From the NCBI GenBank assembly GCA_024275555.1, contig JAJRYW010000254.1, forward strand, positions 1 to 18,767: a stretch of 18,767 nucleotides of DNA. The letters are read 5' to 3'. Under the pieces are notes generated by a model. The model saw only the letters and a program-made list of their open reading frames with translations. It had not been told where the DNA came from and made no database searches. The DNA is from Calditrichota bacterium (GTDB lineage Bacteria; Calditrichota; Calditrichia; RBG-13-44-9; J075). Shown one piece after another: positions 14,588-18,767 of the stretch (its first letter is position 1; every line of letters starts with the position of its first letter). The position numbers were made by a program, and so were the translations under genes.

Positions 14588-15482
14588 ATTTTGGGGTGTG
14601 CGCGGGTCGATTCCGACCCCGGGCCCCCGAACGGTGCGCTATGGGGGAAACACCTCCTGCGTGGAGCTTCGCTTCCCCGGCGTGCCGCCTTTTATCGTCG
14701 ACGCCGGCTCGGGAATCCGGGAACTGGGGAAAGAATTGCTCCGGCAGGATACCCCGGTAAAAGCGTATATTTTCCTCAGCCATTTCCACTGGGATCATAT
14801 CCAGGGACTCCCCTTTTTTAAACCGGCCTTCCAGAGCGGCAGCCATTTGATTATCCACGGGTGCGATGAGCCGGATGTGGAGTTGAACAACATCATCTCC
14901 ATGCAAATGGACCCGATCTACTTCCCCATTACCATCGAAGATATGGCCGCTGACGTGGAATTTAAGAATATGAGCGAAGGGATTTACAGCGTGGAGGGAA
15001 TTCGCATTGACGCCAAATTTATGCACCATCCCGGTTACACCCTGGGGTATCGCTTTACCTACCAGGATCGGTCGATTGTCTACATTTGCGACAATGAACC
15101 GTTTAACAAAGATTGGGAAAAACCCTCCGTCGATCCGCAACATAAGGCCAGCCTTAAGGACCGCTTCGAGAGTTATGTCGATGATAAAGAAGCCGGCCTG
15201 GTGGAGTTTATATCCGGGGCGGACCTGCTCATCCACGATTCCCAGTATTTTCCCGAGGAGTATCAAAAACGGGTTTCCTGGGGACATTCTCCCTTCACCT
15301 ACTCGGTAGACATTGCCGTTAAGGGCCGGGTAAAGCACTTAGTGCTATTCCACCATGACCCCGACCACGATGACGAGGCAGTGGATCGCATTACCTGGTT
15401 AAGCCGGCAGCGTTTGGTTGACCACGGCTATAAAATTCCTTGCGAGGCCGCCCGGGAAGGCATGGAAATTCTGCTTCGTTAA
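14568..15482 (+). CDS. MBL-fold metallo-hydrolase (cyclic nucleotide phosphodiesterase-like)
   Basis: This 304-residue metallo-beta-lactamase-fold protein has a canonical di-metal site: S-H72-F-H74-W-D76-H77-I-Q-G-L-P. H-H-P-G-Y-T-L-G-Y near residue 152, Y-I-C-D-N-E (the bridging aspartate) and L-I-H-D-S-Q-Y further on complete the ligands, and F-H-H-D-P-D-H lies near the C-terminus. The N-terminus K-F-W-G-V-R-G-S-I-P-T-P and Y-G-G-N-T-S-C are typical of the PhnP-/phosphodiesterase-type group, so hydrolysis of a cyclic phosphodiester is the likely chemistry. The substrate is unknown. No Shine-Dalgarno precedes the ATG, which lies inside the response-regulator gene (20-nt overlap), so translation probably depends on the upstream gene. 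It ends 2 nt before the convergent PLP-enzyme gene. Confidence 0.92.
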   Translation: MNPIKIKFWGVRGSIPTPGPRTVRYGGNTSCVELRFPGVPPFIVDAGSGIRELGKELLRQDTPVKAYIFLSHFHWDHIQGLPFFKPAFQSGSHLIIHGCDEPDVELNNIISMQMDPIYFPITIEDMAADVEFKNMSEGIYSVEGIRIDAKFMHHPGYTLGYRFTYQDRSIVYICDNEPFNKDWEKPSVDPQHKASLKDRFESYVDDKEAGLVEFISGADLLIHDSQYFPEEYQKRVSWGHSPFTYSVDIAVKGRVKHLVLFHHDPDHDDEAVDRITWLSRQRLVDHGYKIPCEAAREGMEILLR

Positions 15483-15484
15483 AG

Positions 15485-16504
15485 CTACCCGTTTAGCGCC
15501 TGCTCAAAATCCTCGATCAACTCGCTGCTCTCTTCCAGCCCCACCGAGACCCGCACCAAACCGTCGCTGATCCCCAATGCGGCCCGGTCATCGGGGGACA
15601 TTCCGGCATGGCTGGTGGTTGCCGGCCGCGTTGCCAATGTTTCCACGCCGCCCAGGCTGGGAGCGATGATCGGAAGCGTTAAGCGGGAAAGGAAGGCCTC
15701 CACTCCTTCGACATCCATGTCCAGTTCGAAACTGAGCATTCCCCCAAAGCCGTCAAAAAGGCGCGAGGATTGCGCATAGGCCGGATGGCTCTCCAGGCCG
15801 GGATAATTTACCCGGGTTACCCGGGGGTGCTGCTCCAGAAACTGCGCCAAGGCCAGGGCGTTGCGGTTTTGCTGGCGCACCCGAATCCCCAGGGTTTTTA
15901 TGCCCCGGTGGAGCAGGTAGCAGGCGTGCGGGTCCATCGACCCGCCAAAGTGGTTCAGCTTGTGGGTTACTTTGTCAATCCAGGAGCGGCTGCCGATTAC
16001 CGCGCCCCCGACAATATCGGTGTGACCGTTGAGGTACTTGGTGGCGCTGTGCAGGGAGATGTCAAAGCCATGCTCAACCGGCCGGAAATTAACCGGCGTG
16101 GCAAAGGTGCTGTCGATCATGCTCACTAAATGGTTGCTTTTGGCAAAACGCACCACCTCTTCAAGATCGATGACCTGGAGCAGCGGGTTGGTCATTGCTT
16201 CCACGTAGATGGCTTTGGTGTTATGCTGGAGCTTTTTCTCCCAGGCGCGCGGGTCTTCTATCCCGATAAAATCATAACTAACCCCTAAACGCCCCAAATC
16301 TTCCAGGATAAACTGGTAGGTGCCCCCGTAAAGGGTGTCCTGTAACAAGACATGGTCGCCGTGCGAGAGCACTGTCAGCAAGGTGGTGGTGATGGCCGCC
16401 ATGCCGCTGGTTGCCACCAGGGCCGCTTCGGCATTCTCCAGCGCCGCCAGTTTTTGGTGCAGCACCTGGTGATTGGGAGTGTTGTTCAGGCGAATATAGC
16501 GCAC
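15485..16504 (-). CDS. Surviving open frame of the interrupted PLP enzyme
   Basis: After the internal TAA the frame is open for 339 codons from a GTG at 16504-16502 (V-R-Y-I-R-L-N-N). This fragment keeps the active-site Tyr and Arg of the N-terminal arm, the cofactor lysine and the whole C-terminal domain, so a restart product could in principle fold. However, GAGGAAAG lies 11-14 nt upstream of the GTG, which is far for initiation, and about 46 N-terminal residues used in subunit contacts would be lost. Automated annotation will probably call this shorter CDS. Confidence 0.6.
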   Translation of the reverse strand: MRYIRLNNTPNHQVLHQKLAALENAEAALVATSGMAAITTTLLTVLSHGDHVLLQDTLYGGTYQFILEDLGRLGVSYDFIGIEDPRAWEKKLQHNTKAIYVEAMTNPLLQVIDLEEVVRFAKSNHLVSMIDSTFATPVNFRPVEHGFDISLHSATKYLNGHTDIVGGAVIGSRSWIDKVTHKLNHFGGSMDPHACYLLHRGIKTLGIRVRQQNRNALALAQFLEQHPRVTRVNYPGLESHPAYAQSSRLFDGFGGMLSFELDMDVEGVEAFLSRLTLPIIAPSLGGVETLATRPATTSHAGMSPDDRAALGISDGLVRVSVGLEESSELIEDFEQALNG

Positions 16505-16642
16505 ATCATCATAACTTTCCTCGCCGGTGTATTAATAAGTGGAAGACTGAAAGATAGGCATACTTACCGAGCCCAGCACGCCCGGGCGAATTTCCCCGGC
16601 ATGAATCGCCTTGGTATCCAGCGATTTAAACTTTTTGTTCAT
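15485..16642 (-). pseudogene. Cys/Met-metabolism PLP-dependent enzyme interrupted by an in-frame TAA
   Basis: The complete frame from ATG 16642 to TAG 15485 encodes a 385-residue-equivalent transsulfuration enzyme (cystathionine gamma-synthase/beta-lyase, O-acetylhomoserine sulfhydrylase group). A strong AAAGGGAG ribosome site is 5 nt from the ATG. The N-terminus, K-S-L-D-T-K-A-I-H-A-G-E and S-M-P-I-F-Q-S-S-T-Y, is family-like. It is followed by TAA at 16534-16532 (codon 37), then immediately by Y-T-G-E-E-S-Y-D-D-V-R-Y-I-R-L-N-N-T-P-N in the same frame. The rest is intact: Y49 and R51 (active-site pair), S-G-M-A-A-I, D-S-T-F-A-T-P, the PLP lysine S-A-T-K202-Y, and the C-terminal S-L-G-G-V-E-T-L. 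The family usually has a Glu or similar residue at this point, so one G-to-T change in GAA would explain the stop. Recent inactivation or a base error are equally possible. Confidence 0.8.
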
Positions 16643-16816
16643 CTTAACTCCCTTTCTCTATTGATCTGTTGCAATTACGCCGAAAATAGCAACTGTATTT
16701 TGAGAGCCTTAAGATGGCAGGCAAAAAGTAAATTCCAAAATACTTTCAAATTATTTTTAAGATGCTTAATTTAGAAGCGCTCATCCAAACCAATCATTAA
16801 ACCGGCGAGGCCTGTT

Positions 16817-17044
16817 ATGAATCCATCTTCAACCTGGGCAATTGAATACAGTCATTCCCGAGAGTCGTTTCATATTGGCAGAACTGCGGAGATGTTAAGG
16901 AGGAATATTGCCTCCCTCTATACCGGGGAAGATTCGGATTACATCTGCATCGGCATTTTCCCGACCCGCGAGCAGGCCCTTGGCGCAGTATTAGATTATC
17001 GCCGCCGTCTGGCGCCCAGCCAAACCATGGCCATGCATTTGTAA
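16817..17044 (+). CDS. Small hypothetical protein
   Basis: This 75-residue protein was not recognised. Support for its being a gene is GAGG (16807-16810) 6 nt before the ATG and a balanced, soluble-looking composition with no low-complexity tract. The sequence alternates hydrophobic positions (Y-I-C-I-G-I-F) with a helix rich in R and A near the end (T-R-E-Q-A-L-G-A-V-L-D-Y-R-R-R-L). This suggests a compact alpha/beta domain of about 60 residues. It lies alone between the divergent PLP-enzyme gene and the convergent OsmC gene, so context gives no function. Confidence 0.55.
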   Translation: MNPSSTWAIEYSHSRESFHIGRTAEMLRRNIASLYTGEDSDYICIGIFPTREQALGAVLDYRRRLAPSQTMAMHL

Positions 17045-17084
17045 AGGAACACCCTGTCCAGTATGAAGGGTTAATTTCCCGGTC

Positions 17085-17558
17085 TCAATCCGTTTCTACC
17101 CGTATTTCCGGCGCCAAGACTACCTCGGCCGTCGCCGATCGGGTAATCAAACATTTTTTATGAGCATCCATAATCGTATCCAGAACCGCCCGGCGGGCCT
17201 CCGGATCGCTGATGGAAATTACCGGGCGCACCGTCACCCGGGTAAAGCGGTATCCTCCCTCGACAAATTCAAGATCGCCTTCGGCGCTGCTCCGGTAAGA
17301 GAGGAAGGAGAGGTTCTTCCTGCCGGCTAAGGCCAGAAAAGTCATCAAGGCGCATGTTTCGATGGCGGAGACATAAAATTCTTCCGGAGTCCATAAGCCG
17401 GCTTCTCCCCTAAACTCCGGGGGGGAGGAAACCAGGATGCCCGGCCTTCCGGCGCATTTGCTTTCACCGCGTTTGCCGGATTTCCATTCAATCTCCGTTT
17501 TATAGTTAAACTTTTTGTATTTTACTTTTGGCTGCAAAGGGATTGCCGAAGGGGTCAT
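17085..17558 (-). CDS. OsmC family protein
   Basis: This 157-residue cytoplasmic protein of the OsmC/Ohr superfamily reduces organic or lipid hydroperoxides through two cysteines. The two redox positions are visible: C69 in S-A-I-E-T-C-A-L-M-T-F and C136 in A-H-K-K-C-L-I-T. A conserved E-F segment (P-E-E-F-Y-V-S-A) precedes the first. A third cysteine (C35) is not conserved. The length and E-F-Y-V-S-A pattern resemble the YhfA/OsmC-like subgroup more than Ohr, so the substrate is open. GGGAG (17566-17570) is 7 nt before the ATG. The gene is divergent from miaB across a 156-nt gap and convergent with the small hypothetical gene. It probably has its own promoter in that gap, but I could not place it. 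Confidence 0.92.
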   Translation of the reverse strand: MTPSAIPLQPKVKYKKFNYKTEIEWKSGKRGESKCAGRPGILVSSPPEFRGEAGLWTPEEFYVSAIETCALMTFLALAGRKNLSFLSYRSSAEGDLEFVEGGYRFTRVTVRPVISISDPEARRAVLDTIMDAHKKCLITRSATAEVVLAPEIRVETD

Positions 17559-17621
17559 TGCGTTTCTCCCGTTTTGTTGATGGTTGGCTATTGCTCAATC
17601 AATTACAGTTGCTTCAGAATT

Positions 17622-17636
17622 TGCTTTATTAAAGCA
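17622..17636. repeat. Palindromic site between osmC-like gene and miaB
   Basis: TGCTTT-ATT-AAAGCA forms a 6-bp perfect inverted repeat with a 3-nt centre, in the divergent promoter gap between the OsmC gene and miaB. It lies 64 nt upstream of the OsmC start and 79 nt upstream of miaB. It could be an operator or a chance A/T-rich palindrome. Confidence 0.3.
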
Positions 17637-17714
17637 CAGACCATGTGTAAATTTGGCGGTTCGCCCAAGGAATTTAGCGTACGAAAAATCCAGGTATAAG
17701 GCAATAGTGAAATT

Positions 17715-18767
17715 ATGATGAAAAAAGTATATATCGAAACATACGGCTGCCAGATGAATGTTTACGACACCGACATTGTGCGGTCGGTGCTGAAACAGAG
17801 CGGCTACGACTTTACCGAAAATGAATTGGAAGCCGATATTGTGCTGCTGAATACCTGCTCGGTTCGGGAAAACGCCAACAACAAGGTCTACAATCGTATT
17901 CACACGATCAAGCGGGCCCGCAACGGACAAAAAGTGCAGATCGGTATTCTGGGCTGCATGGCCACCAATTTTCGCAAGCAGCTTTTGGAGAATCCCAGGC
18001 TGCCCATCGATTTTATTGCCGGGCCGGACAGCTACAAACGGCTTCCCCAGCTTCTGGCGGATTTGAACGGCAAGAGCGATGAAGTAAAGAATTGGGATGT
18101 CACGCTCTCGGAATTTGAAACCTACTCGGACATCTATCCCGCCCAGCAGGACAGCGTCAACGCCTGGATTGCGGTAATGCGTGGGTGCGATAATTTCTGC
18201 ACTTTTTGCGTGGTTCCCTACACCCGGGGGCGTGAACGCAGCCGCGCCCCGGAAAATGTGGCGGCCGAGGTGCGCCGTCTTGCCGAGGAGGGTTTTCGGC
18301 AGGTAACCCTGTTGGGTCAAAATGTAAATTCATACCACTCTGAAGGCCGGGATTTTGCGGATTTATTAGAGCAGGTCAGCCGGGTTCCGGGAATTGAGCG
18401 TATCCGCTTCACCTCCCCCCACCCCAAGGATTTTCCCCGGAAACTTCTCCAACTGATCTCCCAAAATCCCAGGGTATGCAAACAAATCCACCTGCCCCTC
18501 CAGGCCGGCAACAGCCGCGTGCTGGAGCTGATGAACCGCACTTACACCAAAGAGGAGTTTTTGGAGCTGGTGGATGAGATTCGCGGTCTGATCCCCGATA
18601 TCGTTTTAACCACCGATATCATCGTGGGCTTTCCCACCGAAACCGACGCCGAATTTGAAGACACCGTCGAGGTGATGGAGAGAGTGCAATTTGATTCGGC
18701 CTTCATATTCAAATATTCGGAGCGCCCCAACACCGTTGCTCAACGCAAATTTCCCGATGATGTGCCG
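17715..18767 (+). CDS. miaB: tRNA-2-methylthio-N6-dimethylallyladenosine synthase MiaB (partial, C-terminus cut by window end)
   Basis: MiaB methylthiolates i6A37 in tRNAs reading UNN codons, a radical-SAM reaction with two iron-sulfur clusters. The visible 351 codons run in frame to the last base with no stop. The N-terminal cluster cysteines are C12 (Y-G-C-Q-M-N), C48 (L-N-T-C-S-V-R-E) and C81 (L-G-C-M-A). The radical SAM motif is M-R-G-C158-D-N-F-C162-T-F-C165-V-V-P-Y-T-R-G. L-L-G-Q-N-V-N-S-Y, S-P-H-P and H-L-P-L-Q-A-G follow. Full-length proteins are about 440-460 residues, so roughly 100, including the TRAM RNA-binding domain, lie beyond the window. Two ATGs (17715, 17718) are possible; the Shine-Dalgarno is weak (AAGG about 13 nt upstream). 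The G-C-Q-M-N start and R-G-C-D-N-F-C favour MiaB over MtaB or RimO. Confidence 0.96.
   Translation, partial: MMKKVYIETYGCQMNVYDTDIVRSVLKQSGYDFTENELEADIVLLNTCSVRENANNKVYNRIHTIKRARNGQKVQIGILGCMATNFRKQLLENPRLPIDFIAGPDSYKRLPQLLADLNGKSDEVKNWDVTLSEFETYSDIYPAQQDSVNAWIAVMRGCDNFCTFCVVPYTRGRERSRAPENVAAEVRRLAEEGFRQVTLLGQNVNSYHSEGRDFADLLEQVSRVPGIERIRFTSPHPKDFPRKLLQLISQNPRVCKQIHLPLQAGNSRVLELMNRTYTKEEFLELVDEIRGLIPDIVLTTDIIVGFPTETDAEFEDTVEVMERVQFDSAFIFKYSERPNTVAQRKFPDDVP

Noticed and set aside
14502..15338. 278-residue minus-strand frame opposite the MBL-fold gene
   Set aside because: The plus strand encodes the full H-x-H-x-D-H metal site; the opposite frame is a by-product of codon bias.
16643..16816. 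SAM riboswitch upstream of the sulfur amino-acid enzyme
   Set aside because: No conserved SAM-I, SAM-II or SAM-IV core was recognised; the region is plain A/T-rich DNA with a normal ribosome site.
17595..18320. 241-residue minus-strand frame opposite miaB
   Set aside because: It is antisense to a clear MiaB with all cluster cysteines; the antisense translation has no recognisable motif.

Overview
The window looks like ordinary chromosome from an uncultured, probably Gram-negative-type bacterium. It is moderately GC-rich, has dense co-directional operons and good Shine-Dalgarno sites, and most genes are housekeeping. The order ileS - DksA/TraR-type zinc finger - lspA - rluD, the DUF3467 and DUF1573 proteins, the eukaryote-like (type 2) IleS and the MauE-like protein suggest the Calditrichota/KSB1/Bacteroidota-Chlorobiota neighbourhood. 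That placement is inference; no 16S or marker search could be run.

Layout. Positions 1-66 are the C-terminus of an Fe/Mn superoxide dismutase, followed by a strong intrinsic terminator. Positions 129-639 hold no gene but are packed with hairpins and repeats (REP-like and fold-back elements). dnaG (primase) lies on the minus strand. Divergent from it is a plus-strand operon: DUF3467 protein, YggS-type PLP-homeostasis protein, DivIVA-domain protein (TTG start) and a glycine-zipper envelope protein. A second gene-free stretch (5294-5714) with degraded repeats precedes purine nucleoside phosphorylase, a DUF2905 membrane protein and ileS. A well-formed promoter and a structured leader then introduce the DksA-like gene, lspA, rluD and a tight trio of DUF1573 protein, membrane-anchored rhodanese and MauE/DoxX-like protein. 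Next come a stand-alone response regulator overlapping a metallo-beta-lactamase-fold hydrolase, a minus-strand Cys/Met-metabolism PLP enzyme interrupted by an in-frame TAA, a small orphan ORF, a minus-strand OsmC protein, and the first 351 codons of miaB, which runs off the end.

How they work together. Several blocks read as functional units: growth and division (YggS/DivIVA/DUF3467), translation and RNA modification (ileS, rluD, miaB), lipoprotein export (lspA beside secreted or membrane proteins), and a possible thiol/sulfur-handling module (DUF1573 with C-G-C, rhodanese with C-x4-C, MauE-like with C-G-C). The response regulator and MBL hydrolase overlap by 20 nt and probably form a signalling pair. 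No CRISPR array, tRNA, rRNA, complete insertion sequence or defence cassette was seen. The most notable items are the broken PLP enzyme, the cysteine-motif trio, the regulator-MBL pair and the repeat-rich intergenic DNA.
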